In this document: positions 34,809 through 44,970 of the stretch, in pieces | How the letters are laid out: each line of letters opens with the position of its first letter | Numbering within the stretch: position 1 is the first letter of the stretch | Assembly: GCF_002736105.1 (NCBI RefSeq) | Contig: NZ_CP024123.1 | Coordinates: 1,294,001-1,358,000 of the forward strand | DNA from: Solibacillus sp. R5-41 | GTDB lineage: Bacteria; Bacillota; Bacilli; Bacillales_A; Planococcaceae | DNA: 64,000 bases | Reading direction: 5' to 3' | Position numbers and translations under genes: made by a program | The notes under the pieces: generated by a model | Database searches by the model: none | What the model was told of the DNA's origin: nothing | Seen by the model: only the letters and a program-made list of their open reading frames with translations

Positions 34809-37481
34809 TTAATCGCCGTCTACAACCGGTTCTTCTTCTGCTCCTGGCTCTAGCGAAGTAGGAGGGGTTGGCGGTATTGGATTGGTCCCAGTACCTGGCT
34901 CCTCGGTGTTGTTATTATTCCCGTTCCCGTTCCCGTTCCCATTTCCATTTCCATTTCCGTTTCCATTCCCATTCCCGTTCCCATTATTACCATTGCCTTC
35001 ATCTGGATTTGGCTCCTCTGGGTTTGTCGGAAGGTTTGAATCTTCGTCATCAATACCTGGGATTTCAGGTACATCTGGCTCCTCAAGTGATGTATCTTGC
35101 TTGATGTCAATCGAAACCGATGCAGGATCACTGCGAGTGTCACCGGATATTGCAACGACTGAGAATTTATACGTTTTCCCTGGTTGAATATTTGGTATTT
35201 GAATAGCTAGTGAATTCGAGACGGAAACGACTGTTGGCGCCTCTCCATCTGCTTGCATCGTCACTTCAAACGTTACAGGTGAACCATCCTCTTGTGTAAG
35301 CGAAGGGTGTGCCCACGTTAAATCGACTAACTGTGCAGTTTCATTGTATAGTGCTTTCAGTTTTGTCGGAGCATCCACTTTCTCTTGTACGAACTTTTCA
35401 GATACTTCTTTTGGTTCCGTTCCTTTTACAAATAACTCAGTTCTGCGGTGAGATTCTGGTGTATATTCACTCGCCAGTTTTAGCGGATTTGATCCAACTT
35501 CAATCGTTGCAGAAACAACTGAGCTTGGCTGCTTAAACGAAGATGATGGGTTGTAGCTATCTAAATCTGTCATAATCGTTTTGAATAAAGTTTGTGGCAT
35601 CCAGCGTTCATCCCATGTCGTAATGGCATCTTTACGCAGTGTATGGCCACCCCAAATGGCAATCGAATAATTCGTTGTATAGCCTGCAAACCAAGTGTCT
35701 GGTACTGAATCTTTCTTTAAATTGTATTTACTAAATTCATCAGACGAATAGTTTGTTGTCCCTGTTTTACCCGCAATGTCTACTCCTGAAACCATTGCTC
35801 TTCTTGCTGAGGCGTTTCGTTTAGTACTGACAACGTCACGTAAAACGTCCGTCACCATATACGCTGTATAGTCGCTCATCGCAATCGTTGGTTTCGGTTC
35901 ATAGGATTTCGATGATTTGCCATCACGGAAAACAATTTTTGATACTGCATGGGCATCATTATATGTTCCGTTATTTCCGAAAGCCGCATAAGAAGCAGCC
36001 ATTTGAATTGGTGAAATCGAAACGTGACCACCACCAATGGCATCAGATTCCACAAGTTGTTTGTCCGTTTGAATACCTACATTCGCTAAAAACTGTTTTG
36101 AACGATCGGCGCCGACTTCACGGAATGTCTTTACAGCGGGAATGTTACGAGAAGTATAAAGTGCTTCACGTATCGTCATTGGACCACCATATTTACTATC
36201 CCAGTTTGTAATAACTTGTTTCGATCCTGTATACGTAATTTTTTCATCAACCGTTGTTGTCCCTGTAGACCATTTTAAATATTCAAAAGCAGGACCATAA
36301 TCAGCTAATGGTTTTATTGTCGAACCAGGTGAACGCGTTGTTAGGTCGTAAGCGTGGTTATAGTTTAGTCCAGTATAATTACGGCCACCACCAACCGCGC
36401 GTAATGCCCCTGTTTTCGTATCAACGACTGCGACACCCGCTTGAATATTTTCATTTGGGAAGTTACTGTCATCGTTCATCGTATTTTCAACAATTTTTTG
36501 TGCCTCTGGATCTAATGTTGTATACACTTTAATACCTTCTGAAAGTAAATCCGTATCCCCATTTTTCTCTAACTCTGATAAAACGACGTCTAAAAATGCA
36601 GGATATTTCGTTGTTGTGTTCGCAATACGTTTTTCTTCAGGTAATAAGCCAGCTGTTACGTTGGCAGTTTTCGCTAAATCAGCATCAGCTTGCGAAATTT
36701 TATCATGCTGAACCATTAATGAAAGGACGATATTACGTCGTTTTTCTGCACGTTCTGGATTTTTATACGGGTTATAATTATTTGGACTTTGCGGCATACC
36801 TGCAAGTAAAGCAGCTTCATCCAATGTTAATTCATCTAATTCTTTGCCGTAAAATTCTTTAGCGGCTGTACCGAAACCGTAAATACGACCAGACATGAGT
36901 ATTTTATTGAAGTACATTTCAAAAATTTCTTCTTTTGAATATTTGCGCTCTAATTGAATCGCAAGCCAAGCTTCTTGTGCTTTACGCTTTAATTTTTTCT
37001 CGTTCTCAAAAAATGAATTTTTTACAACTTGTTGTGTAATCGTACTTGCGCCTTGTGCCCCGAAGCCATCTCGGACATTGGCAATGACTGCACTACCAAG
37101 TCGCCAAATATCGATTCCGGGATGTTCAAAAAATCGTGAATCTTCTGTCGCGATAATGGCATCTCGCATTTGAACTGGAATATCTTCATATTTTACATAG
37201 TTACGTTTTTCAGCACCAATTGTGGCAAAAAGCTCTCCATTAACATCATAAAATTCAGATGAAATTGGGTCTTTTAATAATTCTTCATCTAATTCTGGCG
37301 CGCTACTTACATAATAGGCGAACAGCCCAGCTCCACCTAATAATCCGATGACTCCTAGTAAAACGACGCTTAAGAAGATTCGTTTTACCCATGTACCGAG
37401 GGATGATTTCGGTTGTGTTTTTTTCTTTTGTGATTGACGCTCGCGTTTAATATCTTCGCGAGTTCGCTTTTTTTCTGACAC
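34809..37481 (-). CDS. ponA: Penicillin-binding protein 1A/1B (class A PBP)
   Basis: Bifunctional peptidoglycan synthase, 890 aa from a GTG at 37481 (GAGGAG 7 nt upstream). A basic cytoplasmic tail and one membrane segment come first. The glycosyltransferase domain has ATEDSRFFEHPGID (catalytic Glu), and the transpeptidase has SPGSTIKPL (nucleophile Ser), SRN and KTGTTN. A fibronectin-III-like domain follows (~residues 700-790), then an acidic Pro-rich linker and a Gly-Asn dipeptide tract of about 13 units. recU ends 1 nt before its start codon, an operon as in B. subtilis. Confidence 0.96.
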   Translation of the reverse strand: MSEKKRTREDIKRERQSQKKKTQPKSSLGTWVKRIFLSVVLLGVIGLLGGAGLFAYYVSSAPELDEELLKDPISSEFYDVNGELFATIGAEKRNYVKYEDIPVQMRDAIIATEDSRFFEHPGIDIWRLGSAVIANVRDGFGAQGASTITQQVVKNSFFENEKKLKRKAQEAWLAIQLERKYSKEEIFEMYFNKILMSGRIYGFGTAAKEFYGKELDELTLDEAALLAGMPQSPNNYNPYKNPERAEKRRNIVLSLMVQHDKISQADADLAKTANVTAGLLPEEKRIANTTTKYPAFLDVVLSELEKNGDTDLLSEGIKVYTTLDPEAQKIVENTMNDDSNFPNENIQAGVAVVDTKTGALRAVGGGRNYTGLNYNHAYDLTTRSPGSTIKPLADYGPAFEYLKWSTGTTTVDEKITYTGSKQVITNWDSKYGGPMTIREALYTSRNIPAVKTFREVGADRSKQFLANVGIQTDKQLVESDAIGGGHVSISPIQMAASYAAFGNNGTYNDAHAVSKIVFRDGKSSKSYEPKPTIAMSDYTAYMVTDVLRDVVSTKRNASARRAMVSGVDIAGKTGTTNYSSDEFSKYNLKKDSVPDTWFAGYTTNYSIAIWGGHTLRKDAITTWDERWMPQTLFKTIMTDLDSYNPSSSFKQPSSVVSATIEVGSNPLKLASEYTPESHRRTELFVKGTEPKEVSEKFVQEKVDAPTKLKALYNETAQLVDLTWAHPSLTQEDGSPVTFEVTMQADGEAPTVVSVSNSLAIQIPNIQPGKTYKFSVVAISGDTRSDPASVSIDIKQDTSLEEPDVPEIPGIDDEDSNLPTNPEEPNPDEGNGNNGNGNGNGNGNGNGNGNGNGNGNNNNTEEPGTGTNPIPPTPPTSLEPGAEEEPVVDGD
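34910..34995 (-). repeat. Hexanucleotide repeat encoding a Gly-Asn tract
   Basis: About 13 near-identical 6-bp units (GGNAAY on the coding strand) in the 3' part of ponA. Such tracts expand and contract by slippage in multiples of 6 bp without frame loss. Confidence 0.85.
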
Positions 37482-37482
37482 G

Positions 37483-38133
37483 TTATTTCTCCTCACTTTC
37501 ACAAACATTTTTGTCTGCGATGAACTTTTTTACAGCTTGTAAATAATCAATGCGCGGCATGTAACCTTCCTTAATTTCGATTGCTTGCTGCTCAAAAATG
37601 GCTAAAGGAATCGACTTTCTACTCCCATTTTGCATCATTGTCCAAAACTGCTCGATCACTTGAAAGGGCAGCACAAAATTGCGCCCAAGTTTTGAAAAAC
37701 GAATGATGAAAAATGCAATTCCATTTTGGCATTCCACGGATTTCATATGCTCGATTTGATGTGCATGAATATTTTGAAGAGGAAAGGAAGTTTTATTTTC
37801 AGTTTCCTTCGCTTCAAAGTCGATATAATAACCATTCCATACGCCATTATAATCCGTTGTCGAAGGGGTACGGAAATACGCTTCACGAATAACCGCTGCA
37901 CTTCTTGCCGGATAATCTACTTTGACGATTTGTATGGGAACAGGTTTCTTATGAATATTTGCCAATTTTTGCTGTAAATAAAACAAATTCGTTTCATTTA
38001 AATCATCTTCAAGACTTTTCCCGCGGTTACTATACGAAATTTCGCGTTTTTTCTTCAGAACAATTGGGCTTGATTCCGAAGCTTTTTCAGGTGAGGCACT
38101 ATATAGTTTTCCATTAGGATAACGTATGACCAT
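37483..38133 (-). CDS. recU: Holliday junction resolvase RecU
   Basis: 216 aa. N-terminal SNRGKSLEDDLNETN, the catalytic cluster TTDYNGVWNGYYIDFEAKET (Asp/Glu/Lys of the PD-(D/E)xK fold) and the C-terminal FVLPFQVIEQFW are RecU hallmarks. It resolves Holliday junctions and modulates RecA. Operon with ponA. Confidence 0.97.
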   Translation of the reverse strand: MVIRYPNGKLYSASPEKASESSPIVLKKKREISYSNRGKSLEDDLNETNLFYLQQKLANIHKKPVPIQIVKVDYPARSAAVIREAYFRTPSTTDYNGVWNGYYIDFEAKETENKTSFPLQNIHAHQIEHMKSVECQNGIAFFIIRFSKLGRNFVLPFQVIEQFWTMMQNGSRKSIPLAIFEQQAIEIKEGYMPRIDYLQAVKKFIADKNVCESEEK

Positions 38134-38332
38134 GAAATCACCTTCTTTCTAATCATTTCCACACGTTATTAGTTTATCATAAAGCTGTGGAATGAATATA
38201 AATTCTGAATGTTTATTGGGTTCAGAAAATCGACATATTTTAAGAACTTTTAGCGACCTTTGACTAGTTTTGCGAGTGACAAGGACTTGCCGAATTTATC
38301 ACGAAATTTACAAACAAAGGAGGCGTTTGCCC

Positions 38333-38530
38333 ATGTCAAGAATTGCATCCATTATTCAAAGTATTGATTTCGCAAAGCAACTGTTAACAATCCAAGTACA
38401 ATTAGAAGAGGCGCGCGTTACGAACGAATTCTATTCCCAATTGATCGCAGGTTACCAAAAAGTAAGCTTAGCAGAAAAGCAAATGCAAGTAAAGAATACT
38501 TGTTCGCATATGAGTAGTACAATGGAGTAG
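38333..38530 (+). CDS. Small hypothetical protein upstream of yppE
   Basis: 65 aa from ATG 38333, backed by AAAGGAGG at 38316-38323. Helical, no signal or membrane segment. It is divergent from recU, in the place of the yppC/yppD genes of B. subtilis, but I cannot match it to either. Confidence 0.65.
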   Translation: MSRIASIIQSIDFAKQLLTIQVQLEEARVTNEFYSQLIAGYQKVSLAEKQMQVKNTCSHMSSTME

Positions 38531-38579
38531 AATTTGATAAACTATAATGTAACTAAGCAAACTACTCGAGGTGCTACGA

Positions 38580-38948
38580 ATGCAATTACGAACAATTACA
38601 CAACAATTACAAAAAGAATGTCAGGACGCGCTCGACCGATTCTATGAGATGCGTCGCTTAAATAAGGAACCTGATTTTTATAACGAAGTAAAGCCACACG
38701 CGGATGCGATACATGCAGCAATTAAAAATTGGCAGCAACTTTCGCATTCGTGGATTAAGCAACAACAACCAAAAAATTTATATACACAACAAATTGACCA
38801 TGCAGCAGATGCAATGGAGCAATTTGTTGTGCAGTCTTTTTATAAAGGAACGAGTAAAAAGCGTTTTATTCAATCGATTCAGTCTGTGCAATATACGTTG
38901 TCGATTTTGGTCAAAAAATTAGAAGAGGGTGATGCGGATGTTGAGTAA
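38580..38948 (+). CDS. yppE: YppE-like DUF1798 protein
   Basis: 122 aa, a four-helix bundle type protein of unknown role. ATG 38580 is 6 nt after GAGGTG; the GTG at 38571 is part of that site. The end overlaps the start of mrfA by 11 nt. Confidence 0.75.
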   Translation: MQLRTITQQLQKECQDALDRFYEMRRLNKEPDFYNEVKPHADAIHAAIKNWQQLSHSWIKQQQPKNLYTQQIDHAADAMEQFVVQSFYKGTSKKRFIQSIQSVQYTLSILVKKLEEGDADVE

Positions 38949-41223
38949 AAAACGTTCCATTACCGAGCTTTTGCAAGAGTGGCAATACGATGAAGAACTA
39001 AAGCAAAACATCGTAGGCTGGCATACGCTCGATGAAAAAAAGGCTGACTACGCTCCATTCCCACAACAAATGCATGCGTCAATCAAAAAAGCATTAAATG
39101 CAAGAGGGATTGCGCAACTGTATACGCATCAGCGAGAAGCGTTTGATTTGGCGCAGCAAGGAAAGAGCTTTACAGCGATAACACCGACCGCCTCCGGCAA
39201 ATCATATTGCTATCATTTGCCGGTTTTGCAGAAAATTTTAGAAGATAAATCAAGTCGGGCCATTTATTTATTTCCGACAAAGGCATTAGCGCAGGATCAG
39301 AAGTCCGATTTACATGAATTAATCGAACAAATGGATGAGGAAATTTTAAGTTATACGTATGATGGGGATACCTCGCCAGGCATTCGTCAAAAGATTCGTA
39401 AGGCTGGTCACATAGTCATGACGAATCCCGATATGTTGCATTCAGGAATTTTACCCCACCATACAAAATGGGTCTCGCTTTTTGAGAATTTAAAATACAT
39501 CGTCATTGATGAACTGCATACATATAAAGGTGTTTTTGGTTCGCATGTTGCACATGTCTTAAGAAGATTACAAAGAATTTGCGCATTTTATGGAAGCAAT
39601 CCGACGATTATTTGTACAAGTGCGACCATCAGCAATCCGAAAGAATTGGCACAATCTTTAACGAATACGAAACACGAGCTTATTTCAAAGTCGGGTGCAC
39701 CAGTCGGCAAGAAAACGTTTGTTTTTTATAATCCACCTATAATCCACCCTACATTTGGTGTAAGGCGGAGCGCTGTGTTAGAAGTGCGGGATATATCAAA
39801 ACGCTTATTTGAAGCAGGCATACAGACGATTATTTTTGCCAAATCACGTGTACGAGTAGAAATGCTCGTTTCGTATTTAAAATCGTTGACCGCTAAAAAA
39901 ATAGCAGATGAGTCGATTCAAGGGTATCGTGGTGGTTATTTACCAAGTGAGCGAAGGCTGATTGAGAAAGGCTTGCGTGAAGGCGCTATCCAAATGGTAA
40001 TCAGTACAAACGCCTTAGAATTAGGTGTTGATATTGGTCAATTACAAGCTTGTATAATGACAGGTTACCCGGGAAATATTGCAAGCGCCTGGCAGCAAGC
40101 AGGTCGAGCAGGGAGACGTCAAGATGAGGCGTTAATTATTTATGTTGCCCAATCGACCGCGCTGGATCAATATATTATTCAGCACCCGAGCTATTTATTA
40201 GGAAGCTCCCCTGAAGAAGTGCGCATTAACCCAGAGAACATGCTTATTTTAATGGACCATTTAAAGTGTGCCGCATTCGAACTCCCGTTTTCGAAGACAG
40301 ATAGCTATGGGGAATTTGAAATCCAAGAGTTATTACAATTTTTAGAGTCGGAAGGTGTGCTTGTCAAAACGAGCACCCAGTGGCATTGGATGAGTGACCG
40401 TTTTCCTGCCCATGACATTTCGTTGCGTTCAGCAGCTCAGGAAAATGTTGTCATTATTGATATTTCAACTCCCGCAAACACGAAAGTAATTGGTGAAATG
40501 GACACATATAGTGCGATGACGCTGCTCCATGAAGAAGCGATTTATTTACATCAAGGAATTCAATTCCAAGTGGAAAAATTAGATTGGGAAGAGAAAAAAG
40601 CTTTTGTCCGTGAGGTGGATGTGGATTATTTTACCGACGCCAACTTAGCAGTGGAACTAAAGGTGTTGAGCGAGGACAAAATCGCGCATTATGAAAGTGC
40701 TTCCGTGAGCTATGGGGACGTAAGCATTTTAGCTATCCCTACGATTTTTAAGAAAATAAAGCTACATGAAAAAAACGAGAATATTGGATCGGGCCCAATT
40801 AACTTACCACCGATGGAAATGCACACAAATGCTACATGGTTAAGCTTTGAAGTAATCGAAGGTTGGAATGATGAAAGGTTGGCTGAAGCGCTAGAAGGTG
40901 TTGCACAAGCACTTGGAAGCTTTATCCCATTATTCATTCATTGTGATCGTTCGGATGTTACAGTAGTTCCACAGGTTAAAGCTACGCACAATGAGAAGCC
41001 AACGCTATTTATTTATGACAGCTATCCGGGTGGTATCGGGTTAAGTGAAAAGGTTTATGATATTATTTTAAGCCTTGTGGAAAGGACGCTAAAACATGTT
41101 CAATTATGTCCTTGTTCAAGTGGTTGTCCTGCATGTGTTGGTCCACAAAACAGTTTAACAGACAGTCCAAAAAAGGATGCGGTTAAACTATTGCATAACT
41201 TAGCGAGTGAATTAAATAATTAA
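38938..41223 (+). CDS. mrfA: MrfA/YprA DEAD-box DNA repair helicase
   Basis: 761 aa. In B. subtilis MrfA works with the exonuclease MrfB to repair mitomycin C damage independently of UvrABC. Visible: Q-motif-like TPTASGKSYCYHLP (Walker A), DELHTY (DExH-type box), SATISN, and motif VI QQAGRAGRR. The C-terminal Zn-binding MrfA domain has four cysteines in CPCSSGCPACVG. Start at ATG 38938 or 38932. The gene is intact, but its usual partner mrfB lies 4.4 kb away and is preceded by a second, broken copy of the mrfA 3' end. Confidence 0.93.
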   Translation: MLSKKRSITELLQEWQYDEELKQNIVGWHTLDEKKADYAPFPQQMHASIKKALNARGIAQLYTHQREAFDLAQQGKSFTAITPTASGKSYCYHLPVLQKILEDKSSRAIYLFPTKALAQDQKSDLHELIEQMDEEILSYTYDGDTSPGIRQKIRKAGHIVMTNPDMLHSGILPHHTKWVSLFENLKYIVIDELHTYKGVFGSHVAHVLRRLQRICAFYGSNPTIICTSATISNPKELAQSLTNTKHELISKSGAPVGKKTFVFYNPPIIHPTFGVRRSAVLEVRDISKRLFEAGIQTIIFAKSRVRVEMLVSYLKSLTAKKIADESIQGYRGGYLPSERRLIEKGLREGAIQMVISTNALELGVDIGQLQACIMTGYPGNIASAWQQAGRAGRRQDEALIIYVAQSTALDQYIIQHPSYLLGSSPEEVRINPENMLILMDHLKCAAFELPFSKTDSYGEFEIQELLQFLESEGVLVKTSTQWHWMSDRFPAHDISLRSAAQENVVIIDISTPANTKVIGEMDTYSAMTLLHEEAIYLHQGIQFQVEKLDWEEKKAFVREVDVDYFTDANLAVELKVLSEDKIAHYESASVSYGDVSILAIPTIFKKIKLHEKNENIGSGPINLPPMEMHTNATWLSFEVIEGWNDERLAEALEGVAQALGSFIPLFIHCDRSDVTVVPQVKATHNEKPTLFIYDSYPGGIGLSEKVYDIILSLVERTLKHVQLCPCSSGCPACVGPQNSLTDSPKKDAVKLLHNLASELNN

Positions 41224-41228
41224 ATGTA

Positions 41229-41271
41229 AAAGAGGTTGGACGCTATTGATGCATTCAACCTCTTAATTTTT
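41229..41271 (+). terminator. Intrinsic terminator after mrfA
   Basis: AAGAGGTTG...CAACCTCTT followed by AATTTTT. This closes mrfA separately from mrfB. Confidence 0.8.
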
Positions 41272-41359
41272 CTTCTTTTATTAGCTTGTAAATCATTTTT
41301 CGGTTTACCCCGGTCTTTTTCCTCAAGTTTTCTTCCCGAAGCGTCAGGAGAATCCTTCA
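41255..41359 (-). pseudogene. Fragment of a helix-turn-helix protein
   Basis: An open stretch on the minus strand reads LTLREENLRKKTGVNRKMIY then KLIKEEKLRG and a stop, with a stop codon just before it and no start. It resembles the C-terminal DNA-binding helix of a regulator or transposase. Part of the decayed 41.2-45.6 kb region. Confidence 0.4.
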
Positions 41360-41767
41360 GAGCATTAAAATAGAGTTTATATATTCAGTTTTGATTTCTG
41401 GTCTTAATTTATTTGGAAGTAGATGCTTAAATGGTCCAAACCATTCCTGGCATCTAATTAATGTCGAAGAATAACTTTTCAAAACTTGTAGAACTAGTTG
41501 CAAGGAAATTCTATGATCTAACACTGATCAGAAGTGAAGATTGAAGTGCTAAGCAATTGAAAGAAAATGCGTAGTAAAGAGATGGAGATTTTGAAATTGA
41601 TTCTACTGATTTTGTGTTAAGGCTTCGGAAATTTTTGTTTACCGTTGTATGCACTGGGATTAAAACAGAAGCCTGTTTTGAGGAAAGAAGAATTTTGTAA
41701 GGCTAAAATAGCATTATCCTATTATTTAATTTGGTGTGATAGTCACTTAAAAGAAGAGCCATATATA
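41360..41767. other. Decayed non-coding stretch
   Basis: No intact gene. Short open pieces (for example, GLKQKPVLRKEEFCKAKIAL on the plus strand near 41660-41720) look like remnants but cannot be assigned. Confidence 0.4.
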
Positions 41768-41926
41768 TTAATCTTCTTCTATTCGGATAGCTTGAATAAA
41801 TTGACAGTCAACGATAATTGTTGAACCAGGTTCTGTTGTTGGATCATTAAAGAATGCGCAACAATTGTTTCGGTTAAAGGAAATAAAAACTATATCTTCT
41901 ATAATCTGACCTCCAAGTAAGAATGG
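41768..41926 (-). pseudogene. C-terminal remnant of a Cys-containing protein
   Basis: A 52-codon open stretch with no start codon and a stop directly before it. It contains VFISFNRNNCCAFFNDP and STIIVDCQFIQAIRIEED, a pattern like Cys-containing Bacillus spore-surface proteins. Likely the 3' end of a lost gene. Confidence 0.45.
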
Positions 41927-42019
41927 TTAAGAAAAATGATTTTGTCTATAGAGATTTTCGTATTGAGGTACTATTAAGGCTAATTGATTGCTAAATACTT
42001 TGTCAAAAATGTTCAGTAA

Positions 42020-42056
42020 TCAGAAAAAATTGGAGAGCACAATTTGTGCTCTCCAA
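42020..42056 (-). terminator. Intrinsic terminator (minus strand)
   Basis: Perfect stem TTGGAGAGCACAA/TTGTGCTCTCCAA followed by six T on the minus strand, just after the 58-aa gene. Confidence 0.9.
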
Positions 42057-42059
42057 TTA

Positions 42060-42236
42060 CTAACGACGATGTTCTACAAGGTCAATTGCACCCAACACGA
42101 TGTGCGCTAAACCGAATCCGAATACAGTGTGTGCAATCATGTTATTAGAATTGCTTTTTTGCTTTAGTGCAATTCCAGCCACAGTAACAGCAGAACCTAG
42201 AATAGTTGGGATTAAACCTTCACGAATGTTGTTCAT
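42060..42236 (-). CDS. Small hydrophobic protein, 58 aa
   Basis: ATG 42236, with GGAGGG 7 nt upstream, stop at 42060-42062, then a perfect terminator. The product has two hydrophobic stretches (GLIPTILGSAVTVAGIAL and MIAHTVFGFGLAHIVLGAI) joined by a polar KQKSNSNN turn, so a membrane hairpin is likely. I recall similar small Bacillaceae proteins mislabelled as asparagine synthase; no function is known. It is well formed despite lying among gene remnants. Confidence 0.75.
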   Translation of the reverse strand: MNNIREGLIPTILGSAVTVAGIALKQKSNSNNMIAHTVFGFGLAHIVLGAIDLVEHRR

Positions 42237-42378
42237 AAAAAATCCCTCCGTCGTAGTTATTTGGTGTTATCACACCATTAATACTATTTGCTAATAAACA
42301 TGATGCTATACTTTCGAAACTTTTTGAGTAACAGGCTTCAAAAAGAGCATCGAATTAGATGCTCTAATATTAGAATTC

Positions 42379-42573
42379 TTAGTCTTCATCGGGTTCAAGA
42401 AGAAGGGTAAACGTGCGGTTAGATAGGTTTACTTTAAATGCTGCATCATGCCTAGTTTTTTGAACTTCGAATGATTCTTCCTCTGTTGTAAGGGTTAATG
42501 TATGGTCATCATCCCAGTCGTGAATAGAAAATTTATTTGGAACGAACAGTAATCGTAAAAAATGTGAAATTAT
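42379..42573 (-). pseudogene. C-terminal remnant of an acidic protein
   Basis: A 64-codon open stretch between two stops, without a start codon. Coding-like: it includes FVPNKFSIHDWDDDHTLTL and NRTFTLLLEPDED. Probably the 3' end of a lost gene; family not recognised. Confidence 0.45.
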
Positions 42574-43032
42574 TTAAAAAAAATTTGTATAAATATGGAG
42601 TATTTTCCTCAATTCGCTTATAATCAACCGCGGGTATAAATTAGTATCATTAGACAAGCGTATCTAGATAAGGAGCGAGAGAATAGCAGTTACGATATAA
42701 TAGCCCCACTGTAAGTTAAGAAAGAAAAAAGCGAGTTTGCATGAGTTTTTAGAAAGCTAGAACCTGTTTATCATAAGATATTGAGTATTTTATTTTTTGA
42801 TTCTTTAGTGTTTATTGTTGAAAAGCTATTTAATTAAATAAATAGCCAATCATCGTAACAAGGGGTTGACGAATGGGGAAGGAAGCACTCAAGACTCTAA
42901 GAGACAGTTGTTTTACTTATATTTTCACTTGGTAATGGTGCTTCTAATGCGGCTAACATGATTACCAATATGCAACCGCTACTTTTGGTGATGAACCAAA
43001 TAAAATGAAATAATAAGGAAAGTGGTAAGGAT
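42574..43032. other. Intergenic stretch upstream of the chemoreceptor
   Basis: AT-rich with no intact gene. Bases ~42910-43010 look like a coding remnant (open pieces such as SLGNGASNAANMITNMQP). The region just before 43033 holds AAGGAAAG-type ribosome sites. Confidence 0.4.
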
Positions 43033-44733
43033 ATGAATAGCTTAAAAACAAAAATGGTAGCGGTGTTTTCTGTGTTAATTTTACTAATGGGGGGGGCTAT
43101 TGGTTTTCTTGTTATTCAGTCCTCTTCTAAATTAGTCATTCAATCCATAAGTAAGCAAGCGACTAAAATAGGAGAATATACACTTAGTCAAGTGGATGTA
43201 GAAAAATATAGTGTTATTTTACAAGACAAAAAAGAAAACGATTATTTTAAACAATTACAAGACAATTTTGAGGAAATAAGCGTAGCAAATGGTTTGAATT
43301 ATCTTTATACAATGAGCAGAGAGAAAACAGACAGTGGTTATGAATATTTTTATGTTATTACAGGGGATGCGGTTGCTTTAGGTGATATTGAAGTAAACGG
43401 TGCAGAGTATGACAAGATGGTGCAAACTTTTGAGACAGGACAAACAAGTGAACCTGAAATATCCTCTGACGATTTCGGGAATTTACTTTCAATATACATA
43501 CCAATTAAGGATAAATCCGGGGAAGTTATTAGTGTATTAGGCGTGGATTACAATGCAACAGATATTTTCAATTTAGAGAAAAAGAATGGGTTGAAAATGG
43601 TTCTACTTACAGGTATTTTTCTGATTATTAGTATAATTATTATTTTTATTTTTTCTAAAATAGTCACTAAACCTTTAGAAAGCTTAACGAAGCAAGCAAA
43701 GAAAATTTCTGAAGGAGACTTAAATTTCCATGTAAAAACGGAAGGCAAGGATGAAATAAGTGAATTGTCACGTTCATTTGAAAAAATGGTTGTCGACCTA
43801 AGAGAAATTATTGCAGATATTAATTCAACAACAGTTACAATGAATGATACGACACAAGAGCTCAGCGAATTTGTAAAAACAACTGAAGAAGCATCGGGTA
43901 ATATTACACAATCAATGGAAGAAACAGCTATAGGAATAGAAAAGCAATCCGGAGAAGTGAATAATATTTTAGAAATGATGTCAAATATGATGACTTTTCT
44001 ACATGAAGGAGTTGCCCAAGTAAAGAGAACTGTTGAAAATGCCAAAATTTCAACAGATACAGCAGAAAAGGGCAAGGCATCAATGCGTGAAGCCACAGTT
44101 CAACTTCATGAGTTAATTAAAACTGTAGAATCTGCAACTGAAACGGTTCAAAGTTTAGCCAAGCGTTCCGATGAGGTAGGAGAAATTATTAATGTAATTT
44201 CTGACATAGCAAATCAAACAAATTTACTTGCTTTAAATGCAGCAATTGAAGCGGCAAGAGCAGGGGAAAATGGAAAAGGATTTGCCGTTGTGGCAGATGA
44301 AGTTCGAAAACTGGCTGAGCAATCTCAATCAGCTGCCAATAAAATAATTGATTTAATTGAATCTATCCAAAAAGAGACGAATGAAACAGTGGTTAAGATG
44401 GAACAAAACTTGAAGGCTGTTCAAAAGCAAGAGCAATTGATTGACCAAGGAGACGAAGCCTTAAATGTGATTGTTAACATGGTAGGGCAAACGGAAAAGG
44501 ATACGAATCAGATTGAAGATGTCTTTAATGATCTTCAAAAAGATTCTCAAAAAGTTTTGGAAGCTTTAGAAACAATCTCAGCTGTCATTGAAGAAAATAC
44601 AGCGGTTACGGAGGAAGTGGCTACAGCTTCAAGAAATCAATCAACCGTAATTAGCCGCATTGTCGAAAATGTGCATAAAGTTGAAGGGATATCTAAAGTT
44701 CTTAAAAATAAAGTAGATAAGTTTAAATTATAA
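43033..44733 (+). CDS. Methyl-accepting chemotaxis protein
   Basis: 566 aa chemoreceptor. One membrane segment at residues ~8-27 and another at ~187-208 flank an extracytoplasmic sensor of single/double Cache type ([33 protein letters not shown]). A HAMP domain and the signalling coiled coil follow, with the hairpin tip [29 protein letters not shown] that binds CheA/CheW. It is the only full-length gene of normal size in the decayed zone between mrfA and mrfB, so probably a later arrival. Confidence 0.93.
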   Translation: MNSLKTKMVAVFSVLILLMGGAIGFLVIQSSSKLVIQSISKQATKIGEYTLSQVDVEKYSVILQDKKENDYFKQLQDNFEEISVANGLNYLYTMSREKTDSGYEYFYVITGDAVALGDIEVNGAEYDKMVQTFETGQTSEPEISSDDFGNLLSIYIPIKDKSGEVISVLGVDYNATDIFNLEKKNGLKMVLLTGIFLIISIIIIFIFSKIVTKPLESLTKQAKKISEGDLNFHVKTEGKDEISELSRSFEKMVVDLREIIADINSTTVTMNDTTQELSEFVKTTEEASGNITQSMEETAIGIEKQSGEVNNILEMMSNMMTFLHEGVAQVKRTVENAKISTDTAEKGKASMREATVQLHELIKTVESATETVQSLAKRSDEVGEIINVISDIANQTNLLALNAAIEAARAGENGKGFAVVADEVRKLAEQSQSAANKIIDLIESIQKETNETVVKMEQNLKAVQKQEQLIDQGDEALNVIVNMVGQTEKDTNQIEDVFNDLQKDSQKVLEALETISAVIEENTAVTEEVATASRNQSTVISRIVENVHKVEGISKVLKNKVDKFKL

Positions 44734-44935
44734 CGGACATACACTTTGGCCTTGGCTATGATTCGAATGTTTGGGAAATGTAAGTGAGAAATAATCAAAT
44801 AGATCAAACTTATCGTCGTGGTAGTAGGTTTCTGACTTTAGTGAGAAATGAAAAGTTTTGATTTGGGAATGATAAGTGGGCATGCGAGTAAATTAATATT
44901 TTACCCATAGATACATTCTTGGGTAGTATAGGGAG

Positions 44936-44970
44936 AGTACTGTTCAATTAGAGCAGTGCTTTTTTCCTTT
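44936..44970 (+). terminator. Intrinsic terminator after the chemoreceptor
   Basis: AGTACTG...CAGTGCT followed by T6, about 200 nt after the stop. Confidence 0.65.

Noticed and set aside
34850-35187. Three overlapping frames opposite or beside the 3' part of ponA
   Set aside because: They arise from the hexanucleotide repeat that encodes the Gly-Asn tract; their products are simple repeats.
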